Shown piece by piece: positions 24,858 through 33,479 of a stretch of DNA of 49,385 nucleotides. Source of the DNA: Alcaligenaceae bacterium. Lineage in GTDB: Bacteria > Pseudomonadota > Gammaproteobacteria > Burkholderiales > Burkholderiaceae_B. The translations under genes were made by a program, and so were the position numbers. The stretch's first letter is position 1; the number at the start of each line of letters is the position of its first letter. Location of the stretch: NCBI GenBank assembly GCA_947484295.1, contig CANKOW010000003.1, forward strand, positions 1 through 49,385. The letters are read 5' to 3'. The notes beneath the pieces were generated by a model. The model did not search any database. It had not been told where the DNA came from and saw only the letters and a program-made list of their open reading frames with translations.

Positions 24858-26390
24858 ATGAGTTACAGCGTTGTTTGGTTTAAACGTGACCTGCGGCTCA
24901 ATGACCACGCCGCACTGACTCAGGCGCTTGCTCATGGCCCAGTACTCTGTCTGTATATCGTTGAGCCCTCGTTGTGGCGCAGCGCTGACGCTGCGACCCA
25001 GCACTTTCACTTTTTACTTGAAAGCCTGCGTGACTTGTATCTTGAATTCAAGCGACGTGGCGGGCGACTACACGTAGTCTGTGGCGAAGCCGTCGAGGTG
25101 CTCGATAAGCTGTACGCTCTCCAACCTTTCCACACTCTGCATTCGCACCAAGAGACTGGTAACGCGTTGTCGTATACGCGCGATCGCAACGTGGCGCACT
25201 GGTGTCGCACCCACGCGATCCCCTGGCGGCAAAGTCAGCACTTTGGGGTCACTAGAGGGTTAAAGAATCGTGACCTCTGGAAAGATCTTTGGGATCAGTA
25301 CGTCGGGCAACCTTGCCTGCCCGCGCCAGCTACCATCCCCTGTATGGCGCTGCCTTGGACGGAACCTGCGCTACCCACCGCCGCGGACCTTGGTCTGGAT
25401 CGCGCCGAGCCCACCCAACGACAACGCGGTGGACGCACTTTAGCGCAACAAGTTCTGGATAGTTTTTTAAATGATCGCAGCCAACAGTACCGAGGAGGAA
25501 TTTCTTCCCCTCTATCTGCGCCTACCGCCTGTTCGCGTCTGTCGGCGTATTTAACCTTTGGTTGCTTGAGTCTACGTGAGGTCGTGCAAGCCACGACTTT
25601 GCAACTCAAGGCGTTGAGCCCTGCGCATGCCTGGCATAAAAAAGGTTTAACTGCGTTTGTGAGCCGACTGTATTGGCATTGCCACTTTATACAGAAACTT
25701 GAGAGCGAACCCGAGATTGAATTTCAAAATATGCACCGGGGCTACGATGGTTTCCGTGAAAACGACTGGAATCCCGCGCACTTTGAAGCGCTTAAAGCGG
25801 GCAAAACGGGTTGGCCGATGGTCGACGCCTGCGTTGAGATGTTGCGCGAGACCGGTTGGTTGAATTTTAGAATGCGCGCCATGCTTGTGTCGACGGCAGC
25901 CTACCCGCTTTGGTTAGACTGGCGTCCGGTTGGTCATTGGTTGGCGCGTCAATTTTTAGATTATGAACCAGGCATTCACTGGAGTCAGCTGCAGATGCAA
26001 TCGGGCACCACGGGGATCAATATCCCGCGCATCTATAACCCGATTAAGCAAGCGCAAGATCACGATCCAAACGGTATCTTTGTCAGACGCTGGCTGCCCG
26101 CTATGCGTCGGGTACCTGACACCTGGTTGCTTGAACCCTGGAAAATGCCTCACTCTCTGCAAGTGCAACACAACGTGTATGTCGGTCAGGACCTGGGATT
26201 GCCCGTGGTCGAACTTGAAGCGAGTACGCGCACGGCTAAGCAAAAGCTCTATGCCCTGAGGGGGCAGCCGCAGGTACGTGCAGCCAAACGCGAGGTCGTG
26301 CAAAAACATGGCTCGCGCAAACGTGTGACAACCAGCAAACAAAAACCTGTTTCAGCACCCGCAAGTCAACAACAGACACTAGACTTCTGA
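24858..26390 (+). CDS. Cryptochrome/photolyase family protein (FAD-binding, DUF2256-associated type)
   Basis: The 510-residue protein has the N-terminal photolyase antenna-type Rossmann domain ([20 protein letters not shown], residues 2-140) and a C-terminal all-helical FAD domain. FAD-domain marks include [20 protein letters not shown] near 315, [18 protein letters not shown] and a [16 protein letters not shown] segment near 380. The last differs from classical class I CPD photolyases and matches a prokaryotic cryptochrome-like group often found beside DUF2256 genes. It may repair UV photoproducts or sense blue light. The C-terminus carries a basic tail of about 50 residues ([10 protein letters not shown]). 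It is the first gene of a tightly packed four-gene run; its stop overlaps the next ATG. Confidence 0.88.
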   Translation: MSYSVVWFKRDLRLNDHAALTQALAHGPVLCLYIVEPSLWRSADAATQHFHFLLESLRDLYLEFKRRGGRLHVVCGEAVEVLDKLYALQPFHTLHSHQETGNALSYTRDRNVAHWCRTHAIPWRQSQHFGVTRGLKNRDLWKDLWDQYVGQPCLPAPATIPCMALPWTEPALPTAADLGLDRAEPTQRQRGGRTLAQQVLDSFLNDRSQQYRGGISSPLSAPTACSRLSAYLTFGCLSLREVVQATTLQLKALSPAHAWHKKGLTAFVSRLYWHCHFIQKLESEPEIEFQNMHRGYDGFRENDWNPAHFEALKAGKTGWPMVDACVEMLRETGWLNFRMRAMLVSTAAYPLWLDWRPVGHWLARQFLDYEPGIHWSQLQMQSGTTGINIPRIYNPIKQAQDHDPNGIFVRRWLPAMRRVPDTWLLEPWKMPHSLQVQHNVYVGQDLGLPVVELEASTRTAKQKLYALRGQPQVRAAKREVVQKHGSRKRVTTSKQKPVSAPASQQQTLDF

Positions 26391-26557
26391 TGTCAAACGA
26401 CTCTTCAATGCGCGGTGTCAGCAAGCAAAATCTGCCCAGTAAAAACTGTCTGAGTTGCTCGCGCCCCTTTACGTGGCGCAAAAAGTGGGAACGCGACTGG
26501 GATAACGTCAAGTATTGCTCTGAACGGTGCCGACGCACGGCGACCGGGAAAAAATAA
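26390..26557 (+). CDS. DUF2256 small cysteine-rich protein
   Basis: This 55-residue protein fits the DUF2256 pattern, with [20 protein letters not shown] in the middle and [13 protein letters not shown] near the end. The four cysteines (CxxC and CxxxC) are likely to bind zinc. Its ATG overlaps the stop of the cryptochrome gene (TGATG) and its stop overlaps the next ATG (TAATG), so it is translationally coupled to photolyase-family genes on both sides. DUF2256 genes commonly neighbour cryptochrome/photolyase genes, but the function is not established. A nucleic-acid-binding or assembly role is speculation. Confidence 0.88.
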   Translation: MSNDSSMRGVSKQNLPSKNCLSCSRPFTWRKKWERDWDNVKYCSERCRRTATGKK

Positions 26558-27984
26558 TGATTGCAATCTATTGGTTTCGCAACGATCTGCGTCTGTGTGA
26601 TCAGCCTTCATTTAAGAACGCCTGCGCGCAGGCCACGCGGCTTGCGCCGATCTTTATTCATGACAGCGCTTACCAAGCCGAGACTCGTTGGGGCTTTGAA
26701 CGGTTGGGGCAGCATCGAAAGCACGCTCTGCGTTCAGCGCTGCAAGCACTCAAGGCGCAACTACGTGAGCGACAAAGCGACTTGCTAGAGTATCTAGGTG
26801 ACCCTGTCGATACGCTGATTGAGCTAGCCAACAATCTTCGTGTTGAGACCATTTTTTGTGAAGAGATCGCGGCCCCCGAAGAGCAACAGCAGTTAGCCAA
26901 GCTCAGGAAAGCGGGCTTAACCGTCAAGACTCTGTGGCACTCAAGTATGCTAGCGCCACATGACCTGCCGTTTGCCATTGAGCAACTGCCCTTAGTCTTT
27001 ACCGAGTTTAGGGTGGCCGTTGAAAAAGCTAAAGTGGTTGTGCTGCCACCTGAAGCCGCGCCGGCAAACGTGCCGCCGCTTCCCGACAGGCTCGCGCATA
27101 ACAGAACGACCGTCAATGACCGGACATCACCTGCTGCACTTGACACCCGCAGCTCACTGACTTTTTCAACTGCAAACGATTTTGCTGGAACTCAGGGGGG
27201 GCTCAGACACACCCAGCAATATTTTAAACGTACACTCGCGCACAGTTATAAAGCCACCCGCAACCAGTTATCCGGTTTAGATTACTCGACTAAGTTTTCA
27301 GTGTGGCTGGCTTCGGGGGCACTCTCGGCCCGGATGCTCTACCAACAGTTACAAGCCTTCGAAGCCAAGCATGGCGCCAACGACGGCAGCTACTGGATTT
27401 GGTTTGAATTGCTTTGGCGTGATTATTTTAGATTTTTACATCTAAGGTTTGGTGCTCAACTCTATCGGCGCTCGGGCTTACGCCAGCGCGCTGCTGTTGA
27501 GCAAAGGGGCCTGCGCGGAGGTAAAACGCATTTCAATGCCGGCAAATCGCATTTCAATGCTGGCAAATCGCATGTCAACGCAGGCAAACCGCAATTCACT
27601 GCTGGCATTGCACAAGCTGGTGGCGCTGTCATTACCACGCCAGCGCAAGCTGAACAATTTAAGCGCTGGTGTATAGGTGAATGTGGCGAACCCTTTATCG
27701 ACGCAGGGATGCGTGAATTAAGACACACTGGCTACCTATCGAACCGGTTGCGGCAAGTCGTGGCCAGTTATTTGATTCATAACCTGAAGCTTGACTGGCG
27801 TGCCGGCGCGGCATGGTTTGAGTCGCAGTTAATCGATTACGACGCCTATAGCAACCAAGGCAACTGGCTTTATATCGCAGGGCTTGGTACTGATCCGCGC
27901 GGTGGCCGCGCGATGCGAATAGAAAAACAGGCGCTTGAGCACGACCGTGATGAAACTTACCGAAAAAAATGGGGCACGCTTTGA
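26557..27984 (+). CDS. Cryptochrome/photolyase family protein, DASH-like, with internal heptapeptide repeats
   Basis: This 475-residue protein has an N-terminal photolyase Rossmann domain (IAIYWFRNDLRLCDQPSF) and a C-terminal FAD domain. FAD-domain marks are GLDYSTKFSVWLASGALSAR near 235, YWIWFELLWRDYFRF near 280, PFIDAGMRELRHTGYLSNR near 375 and WLYIAGLGTDPRGGRAM near 440. The last features fit the Cry-DASH branch, some members of which repair CPDs in single-stranded DNA. Residues 322-349 are four tandem heptapeptides (GKxHxNA type), absent from ordinary DASH proteins as I know them. The start at 26557 is set by the TAATG coupling to the DUF2256 gene. The stop lies 16 bases inside the next gene. 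Confidence 0.87.
   Translation: MIAIYWFRNDLRLCDQPSFKNACAQATRLAPIFIHDSAYQAETRWGFERLGQHRKHALRSALQALKAQLRERQSDLLEYLGDPVDTLIELANNLRVETIFCEEIAAPEEQQQLAKLRKAGLTVKTLWHSSMLAPHDLPFAIEQLPLVFTEFRVAVEKAKVVVLPPEAAPANVPPLPDRLAHNRTTVNDRTSPAALDTRSSLTFSTANDFAGTQGGLRHTQQYFKRTLAHSYKATRNQLSGLDYSTKFSVWLASGALSARMLYQQLQAFEAKHGANDGSYWIWFELLWRDYFRFLHLRFGAQLYRRSGLRQRAAVEQRGLRGGKTHFNAGKSHFNAGKSHVNAGKPQFTAGIAQAGGAVITTPAQAEQFKRWCIGECGEPFIDAGMRELRHTGYLSNRLRQVVASYLIHNLKLDWRAGAAWFESQLIDYDAYSNQGNWLYIAGLGTDPRGGRAMRIEKQALEHDRDETYRKKWGTL
27520..27603 (+). repeat. In-frame 21-bp tandem repeat inside the Cry-DASH-like gene
   Basis: Four 21-bp units at 27520, 27541, 27562 and 27583 encode GKTHFNA, GKSHFNA, GKSHVNA and GKPQFTA. 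A fifth degenerate unit (GIAQAGG) follows. Units one to three differ by a few bases, so expansion appears fairly recent. Confidence 0.95.
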
Positions 27985-29510
27985 CGACTTTAAGACTGAT
28001 CCTGGGTGATCAACTCAACCCTGAGCATTCGTGGTTTTTAAAGCCACGCGCCGATGTGGTGTTTGCGTGTATTGAAATGCGTCAAGAGACGGATTACGTT
28101 TTGCATCATGCGCAAAAGGTCATTGCAATTTTTGCGGGGATGCGCGACCTCGCGCGTTTGCTTAAGGCACGCGGGCACAAGGTGCACTACCTGACCATCG
28201 ATGACAAGACTAATCAACAAAGCCTGACCGCTAATCTTGATGCACTACTAGCCCAGCACGCCTGCACACACTTTGAATATCAAGAGCCCGATGAATGGCG
28301 CCTTGACCAGCAACTTCAACAGTATGCCCATGCAAGCTCAATTGAATGCGCCATGGTGCCAAGCGAGCATTTTTATACGACACGCGCAGAGGTTGCCACA
28401 CTGTTCGACGGGCAAAAAGCTTGGCTCATGGAACGCTTTTACCGCCAGATGCGCACGAAGCACAAAATTCTAATGCTCGACGCCAAGCGCCCTGTCGAAG
28501 GCAAATGGAACTTTGACCACGAAAACCGAAAGGCCTGGTCAGGCACCCCAGCCGAACCGGTAGACAAGCGCCCACGACACAACCATACAGCCTTATGGGC
28601 AACCATTGAGGCGGCAGGTGTCAGCACCTTTGGTGCGCCCGCCGCCGCAGACTTTGCGTGGCCGCTAAACCGAGCCGAGGCCTTAGTTTGTTTGAAGGAT
28701 TTTATTGAAGACGCCCTCCCTCACTTTGGGGATTTTCAAGACGCGTTAAGCACGAAGGGCTGGCGACTGTTTCATTCGCTCTTATCCTTTGCCTTGAATA
28801 CAAAAATGCTGAACCCGCGCGAGGTGGTCGAACACGCACAACAAGCCTGGCTTGAGCAAAAAATTTCGATCGCAACCGCTGAAGGTTTTATTCGCCAAAT
28901 TTTGGGTTGGCGCGAATACATACGAGGCGTGTATTGGGGCAAGATGCCTGATTACGGTACACAAAATTATTTTAAACACACCACCGCTTTGCCAAAATGG
29001 TTCTGGGCTGGGAATACCAAGATGCGCTGCCTCGAGCAGTCGCTTGGGCAGTCTTTAGAGCACGCCTACGCCCATCATATTCAGCGCTTGATGGTGATCG
29101 GTAATTTTTCTTTGCTGGCGGGCCTTAATCCTGAAGAGGTGCACCAGTGGTACTTGGGTGTCTATATCGACGCCTTTGAATGGGTCGAGTTACCCAACAC
29201 AATGGGGATGAGTCAATTTGCGGATGGCGGCGTACTAGCCACCAAGCCGTATGTGTCAAGCGCTGCGTATATTGACCGCCAGGGCGATTACTGCAAGGGC
29301 TGTTATTACGACAAAAAGAAACGCGAAGGCGAACGGGCCTGCCCCTTCAACGCCTTGTACTGGGATTTCTTTGATCGTCACCGCGCCAAGCTTGGTGACA
29401 ATTTTCGCCTGGCCATGGTGTATCGCAACTTAGACAAGATGGATGAACAAGCACTAGAGGCTTTGCGCGCGCAGGCAAACAAGACGCGTTCGCAACTAGA
29501 GTCATTATGA
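27969..29510 (+). CDS. Iron-sulfur bacterial cryptochrome/photolyase (FeS-BCP, PhrB/CryB type)
   Basis: The 513-residue protein starts LRLILGDQLNPEHSWF, typical of the FeS-BCP ((6-4) photolyase) group. Four cysteines at 354, 442, 445 and 458 have exactly the spacing of the [4Fe-4S] ligands known in Agrobacterium PhrB (350, 438, 441, 454), in the segments MRCLEQ and DYCKGCYYDKKKREGERACPF. The FAD domain includes GFIRQILGWREYIRGVYW near 306. Such proteins repair (6-4) photoproducts or act as cryptochromes, using a lumazine-type antenna. The ATG at 27969 overlaps the previous gene by 16 bases, indicating coupling. Confidence 0.93.
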   Translation: MGHALTTLRLILGDQLNPEHSWFLKPRADVVFACIEMRQETDYVLHHAQKVIAIFAGMRDLARLLKARGHKVHYLTIDDKTNQQSLTANLDALLAQHACTHFEYQEPDEWRLDQQLQQYAHASSIECAMVPSEHFYTTRAEVATLFDGQKAWLMERFYRQMRTKHKILMLDAKRPVEGKWNFDHENRKAWSGTPAEPVDKRPRHNHTALWATIEAAGVSTFGAPAAADFAWPLNRAEALVCLKDFIEDALPHFGDFQDALSTKGWRLFHSLLSFALNTKMLNPREVVEHAQQAWLEQKISIATAEGFIRQILGWREYIRGVYWGKMPDYGTQNYFKHTTALPKWFWAGNTKMRCLEQSLGQSLEHAYAHHIQRLMVIGNFSLLAGLNPEEVHQWYLGVYIDAFEWVELPNTMGMSQFADGGVLATKPYVSSAAYIDRQGDYCKGCYYDKKKREGERACPFNALYWDFFDRHRAKLGDNFRLAMVYRNLDKMDEQALEALRAQANKTRSQLESL

Positions 29511-29594
29511 GCGCAGCCCTGCGGTTTTTAATACGCGCAGCCTTGTTTTGACTACACTAGTGTGTTGTGACGTGCCTTAATTGTGAAATCTTTT

Positions 29595-30347
29595 ATGCTT
29601 GAACATTCTCCTGTAACCGTGCCTTTATCAGAGCTTTTGCCTCAACTCAAAGCTGAGGGCTACGCCGTGCTTGACCCAGCGACAGTTGCGCAATGGGCAC
29701 AACATCCACTGAACGAACTGGCTGCGCTTGTACCCGACTGGGAGGGTATGCCCGAGGATGCCTATCTAAAAGATGGCGGACACTATCGCTTGCGCCGACA
29801 CTCTTGCTTTATTTTTGAAAACGATCAACTCACGCTTGTACCTGTACGCGCGCATTGGCAATCATTATCCTTTAACGCCTTACATGGCGGCATGCAACGC
29901 TGGTTTGAACCCATGCACACACATACGATTCAGCAAGCCGTCTGGATCGATTTGCTGAGTGCTTTTGCACGGGCTGCCGATTCACTGCATCGTGCAAAGC
30001 AGCCCACGCAGGCAGTCACGCGTTGGTGCATTGAGGCACATCAATTCAGAATTGATACCAAGGACGGCATTGGTCGCCCGACCCCTGAGGGCGCGCACCG
30101 AGATGGCGTCGACCTGGTAGGCGTCTTTATGATCAACCGCAAAAACGTCAAAGGCGGCGAGACGCGTGTATTTGACGCGAGCAGTACCTTGGGGCAACGG
30201 TTTACTTTGAGTGAGTCTTGGTCATTGCTTTTGCTCGACGACGCACGGGTGATTCATGAGACCACACCCATTCAACCGGCTCAGCCTGGCGGCTATCGCG
30301 ACACGTTGGTCTTAACGTGCCGCGCCGGCAGCTTTCAGGGTGAATAA
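29595..30347 (+). CDS. 2OG-Fe(II) dioxygenase family protein (PF10014-type)
   Basis: This 250-residue protein resembles the bacterial 2OG-Fe dioxygenase family that includes L-isoleucine 4-hydroxylase. The facial triad is visible as His168 and Asp170 in GAHRDGVD and His221 in RVIHETTP, with Arg235 in GGYRDTLVL for the 2-oxoglutarate carboxylate. It should hydroxylate a small molecule, probably an amino acid or derivative. The substrate is unknown. A GTG start 12 bases upstream is possible. It lies 84 bp after the FeS-BCP gene and may share its transcript. Its presence next to photolyases is unusual. It converges on a minus-strand dehydrogenase gene with a 4-bp gap. Confidence 0.82.
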   Translation: MLEHSPVTVPLSELLPQLKAEGYAVLDPATVAQWAQHPLNELAALVPDWEGMPEDAYLKDGGHYRLRRHSCFIFENDQLTLVPVRAHWQSLSFNALHGGMQRWFEPMHTHTIQQAVWIDLLSAFARAADSLHRAKQPTQAVTRWCIEAHQFRIDTKDGIGRPTPEGAHRDGVDLVGVFMINRKNVKGGETRVFDASSTLGQRFTLSESWSLLLLDDARVIHETTPIQPAQPGGYRDTLVLTCRAGSFQGE

Positions 30348-30351
30348 GCGA

Positions 30352-31302
30352 TCAAGCCTTAACCGCCTTAGCTTTTTTAGTCACTTTTTTAGCCGCCTTT
30401 TTAGCGGTGATCTTGCGCACTTTAACGCCACCCCAATCTTCAACCACTTTACAAATTGACGTGAAGTCAGAATCAGGGCCATAGGTGGCGTTCGTCACGG
30501 CAAGCATCTGACGCACCGCCGCCCCAACCACCATTGGCACGCCCATTGCCTCAGCCTCGTCTACACACAAACGTACGTCTTTGTAAGACAGCGCCGTAGC
30601 AAAACCAAAGTCAAACGTCCCTGTCAAAATTGCACGAGGAAACTTATCTTGCGTGGCACTATTACGACCTGAGCCGCTGTTGATCACGTCGAGCATCACT
30701 TGTGGGTCGAGCCCCGCCTTGACTCCCATCACCATGGCTTCTGAAGACACGGCCAACGCCGCGCCCGCTAACAGGTTATTGGCGAGTTTCATGGTTTGGG
30801 CTTGGCCTGCGCCCTCACCCAAGTGAAACGTTTTACCAAAGGTTGCCAGAATGGGGGTCAGCTTCGCGTACAAGGCTTTGGGGCACGAGACCATCACAGC
30901 CAATGTGCCCGCCGCGGCACCCGTGACACCACCGCTGACCGGTGCATCAACGTAGCTCACCTTGTTGGCACTCAAGCCTTTGAATACGGTAACGGCAGTT
31001 TTAGGACCAATCGTCGAAAAATCGATGACGCATTTGACCTTTTTACCCTCGATCAAGCCGTCTTTACCCAGCGCGACTGCATTCACGATCTCGGGGTTGG
31101 GCAGGCTTAAGAAAATAGTTTCTGCGCGATTCGCAACATCGGCTGCTGACTTGGCTGCGACAGCGCCCTTTTTAACGAGGGCCTGCACCGCTTTTTGATC
31201 GCGATCATAAATGCAGACATCGTATCCAGCTGCAAGTAAACGCAATGTCATCGGCCCACCCATGTGACCGGTGCCCACAAAACCTACAAGTTCTTTTGCC
31301 AT
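30352..31302 (-). CDS. NAD(P)-dependent beta-hydroxyacid dehydrogenase (HIBADH/6PGDH-like) with Lys/Ala-rich tail
   Basis: The 316-residue protein has an N-terminal Rossmann fold (VGFVGTGHMGGPMTLRLL), the substrate motif DAPVSGGVTGAAAGTLA near 120 and the catalytic lysine in MKLANNLL near 170. This places it in the beta-hydroxyacid dehydrogenase family (3-hydroxyisobutyrate, tartronate semialdehyde, L-threonate types). The last 20 or so residues are almost all Lys, Ala, Val and Thr (ITAKKAAKKVTKKAKAVKA). That histone-H1-like tail is not part of the enzyme family and could bind nucleic acid or the membrane. The substrate is not assigned. The tetronate-type genes at 38693-41788 make a hydroxyacid role plausible but are not adjacent. 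Confidence 0.85.
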   Translation of the reverse strand: MAKELVGFVGTGHMGGPMTLRLLAAGYDVCIYDRDQKAVQALVKKGAVAAKSAADVANRAETIFLSLPNPEIVNAVALGKDGLIEGKKVKCVIDFSTIGPKTAVTVFKGLSANKVSYVDAPVSGGVTGAAAGTLAVMVSCPKALYAKLTPILATFGKTFHLGEGAGQAQTMKLANNLLAGAALAVSSEAMVMGVKAGLDPQVMLDVINSGSGRNSATQDKFPRAILTGTFDFGFATALSYKDVRLCVDEAEAMGVPMVVGAAVRQMLAVTNATYGPDSDFTSICKVVEDWGGVKVRKITAKKAAKKVTKKAKAVKA

Positions 31303-31395
31303 GCGATATCTCCGAGTTTATTTTTATAGATGCACGCGCACGATTAAATGTGCACCAGTGCTTAATGACAGCTTACCCGAAGATACTACGCTAAA

Positions 31396-31683
31396 TCAAA
31401 GAGTATCGATGCGCTGTGCTAGATCAATATCACGGGATGATAAGCCGCCAGCGTCGTGCGTAGTGAGAGTGATCGATACGCGGCTGTAGACGTTTGACCA
31501 CTCAGGGTGGTGATTGTGTTGTTCAGCGAGCAGCGCCACTCGAGTCATGAACCCAAAGGCCTCGCTAAAATCGACAAATTTCCAGTCACGTGAGATGCTG
31601 CCGCCACGCTCTGGCTGGTAGCGCCATTGAGACAACCCCTCCATCAGACTCGCAATATTTTCAGGGGCAATTTTTTGCAGCAT
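31396..31683 (-). CDS. phhB: Pterin-4a-carbinolamine dehydratase (PhhB/PCD)
   Basis: This 95-residue protein matches pterin-4a-carbinolamine dehydratase, with [20 protein letters not shown] carrying the catalytic histidines and [20 protein letters not shown] near the C-terminus. The start is the ATG at 31683; the longer GTG start adds four residues. The enzyme dehydrates 4a-hydroxy-tetrahydropterin, recycling pterin cofactors. No aromatic amino-acid hydroxylase is in the window. It sits in the same minus-strand stretch as folE and the BLUF gene, and beside the photolyase group, so it likely supports pterin metabolism for the light response. That link is inference. Confidence 0.92.
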   Translation of the reverse strand: MLQKIAPENIASLMEGLSQWRYQPERGGSISRDWKFVDFSEAFGFMTRVALLAEQHNHHPEWSNVYSRVSITLTTHDAGGLSSRDIDLAQRIDTL

Positions 31684-31792
31684 GTTAAGTCTCACGTCAA
31701 AATCATTTATTTTTACAGCGGATTCAATCTAGGACAAAATAATTAACTGACTCTCAGCCTTCGCGCAGTCGTTTATTTGGCGCTTATCGCAC

Positions 31793-32974
31793 TTACGTTT
31801 TTAAGTTGGGTTCACTCGGCAACCACAGCACGACAAACGCCGTAGCGGCGGCAAATCCTGCCATGACCAACATCAAGGTCTCAAACCCCAAGCCTTTCAC
31901 GGCGGGGCCCAGCAACCATACTGCTAACGAACTGATTCCAAGCGAGACTGCGAGACGAATTCCGGCCACGCGTGAGCGTGAACGATCGTCGACGTAGCGC
32001 ACAATCATGACGTCAATGAAGGGGACAGCACCAAAAATAAAGATCATGACCCCCAGTAACGCCGCAAATAACCACCAACCTTGCGCGTAGGCTGACAACA
32101 CCAACAAAGGAATTTGCAACAGAACGATTGCCAGAAAAATTGGGCGCACAGCAAAGTGATCTAGCAACTTACCAACGGCCACTTGCATGAGCGACGCTAC
32201 GGCATAAATGATCGCCAGCAAAATACCGAGCAACGCGGGATCAGACACAACGCCCTGAAACCGCTCAGACATCAGTTGCCCGTTACCGTTAGTCGTGAAA
32301 TTAAACAGCACGCTACCCGTGGCCGCGCTAACAGTCATGACAGCAAGTACGCGCGCCAGCATCGCGGGAGTCAACGACACTTTCGCACCACCCTTGCGCT
32401 TGGCTGGAGCTTCGGTCTCAACCGGACAGGCATACGCAAACCAAATGCCGCACAGCACAGCCAATAACGCGGGTACTGCAAAGGCAGCACGCCAACCAAT
32501 CCACTTAATTAGAAAACCCGTCAGCATGGCGGCCAAGGCCACGCCCAGGTTACCGGCCAGACCGTTCACACCAATCGCCAAGCCAGGATTGGCTGATTTC
32601 TGAACCAACAAAGGAATACCAACCGGATGATAGATCGAGGCAAACGCACCAACAAACGTCAACGCAATCGCCATTTGCCAGGCATTTTGCGCGAGCGCGG
32701 TGAGCAACGTTGACACCCCAATCCCCACAAAAAACACAATCATCATGCGGCGGCGCCCCCACAAATCGCCCAAGCGACCTGAGGGAATAGAGCCCAAACC
32801 AAACAAGACGAAGGCACCCACACCATAAGGCATGAGGTCTTCCCAGCTTTGAAAACCAAACTCGCTGGCGATGACGCCAACCGCAGCTGCAAAAATGAGC
32901 AAGAACATATGGTCAAGGCCATGACCCACATTCAAAAGCAAGCGAACCGACAGCGAGTGATCTTGAGTGTTCAA
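31793..32974 (-). CDS. MFS transporter
   Basis: This 393-residue inner-membrane protein has about 12 hydrophobic segments. The major-facilitator loop signature GRLGDLWGRRRMM lies between segments 2 and 3 (residues about 65-80), and VASLMQVAVGKLLDHFAVRPI between segments 8 and 9 repeats it in the second half. The GHGLDHMFLLIFAAAVGVIA start resembles transporters annotated as fosmidomycin-resistance-like or general MFS permeases. The substrate is unknown. It lies 73 bp downstream of the BLUF gene in the same direction and may be read through from the folE-BLUF operon. Confidence 0.88.
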   Translation of the reverse strand: MNTQDHSLSVRLLLNVGHGLDHMFLLIFAAAVGVIASEFGFQSWEDLMPYGVGAFVLFGLGSIPSGRLGDLWGRRRMMIVFFVGIGVSTLLTALAQNAWQMAIALTFVGAFASIYHPVGIPLLVQKSANPGLAIGVNGLAGNLGVALAAMLTGFLIKWIGWRAAFAVPALLAVLCGIWFAYACPVETEAPAKRKGGAKVSLTPAMLARVLAVMTVSAATGSVLFNFTTNGNGQLMSERFQGVVSDPALLGILLAIIYAVASLMQVAVGKLLDHFAVRPIFLAIVLLQIPLLVLSAYAQGWWLFAALLGVMIFIFGAVPFIDVMIVRYVDDRSRSRVAGIRLAVSLGISSLAVWLLGPAVKGLGFETLMLVMAGFAAATAFVVLWLPSEPNLKT

Positions 32975-33047
32975 TTAATCGTCACCTTGTTTAATTTGAC
33001 TGTCTTTATTTTATTTAACTTAACGACACTTTCAAACGAGCGGCGTC

Positions 33048-33479
33048 TTATGCCCGCCCAATGATAGACGCCGTCAGCATCAGTTCTTCGAGCAACGCGA
33101 GCGACACTACGCCCGAGACCGAGTAAGGATCAAGCTCGGGCTTTTCAGAATATTTCAAAACAATAGAGGTGTTGAGCTTGGCCAGATTAACCTGACCCAT
33201 CGTCCAGCCACCAAAGCGGCGTTCGGTAATTTCTTGGTAGTCAAGCAAGACCACATCTTTGTGTCGCTGATCGCGAATGATGTGGCCATAGAGTTCGTTG
33301 ACTTGTGTGCGCCCGCCCTCAACCGCTTGCAGATATAGTCCGCCCCCGTAGCACAGTATGCCGGTGATGCCATTAGCTGAGTTGTATTTACGTGCAGAAT
33401 CTAAAATTGACTGCGTCGCAGAACTTGACTCGGGGTCAATCGCACGACTCACATAAAGCAAACGAACCAACATATTCAA
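33048..33479 (-). CDS. BLUF-domain blue-light sensor protein
   Basis: The 143-residue protein consists essentially of one BLUF domain, which binds FAD and senses blue light. Key residues match AppA with a constant offset of 12: Tyr9 (Tyr21), Asn33 (Asn45), Gln51 (Gln63), His73 (His85), Trp92 (Trp104) and Met94 (Met106). The photocycle residues are therefore all present. A C-terminal helical cap of about 45 residues follows, with no output enzyme domain, so signalling should be by protein contact. Its ATG overlaps the folE stop by four bases, making the pair translationally coupled. Confidence 0.93.
   Translation of the reverse strand: MNMLVRLLYVSRAIDPESSSATQSILDSARKYNSANGITGILCYGGGLYLQAVEGGRTQVNELYGHIIRDQRHKDVVLLDYQEITERRFGGWTMGQVNLAKLNTSIVLKYSEKPELDPYSVSGVVSLALLEELMLTASIIGRA

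Noticed and set aside
29554..29563. 10-bp palindrome ACACTAGTGT before the dioxygenase gene as a regulator site
   Set aside because: A single short palindrome with no matching -10 box and no second copy could occur by chance.
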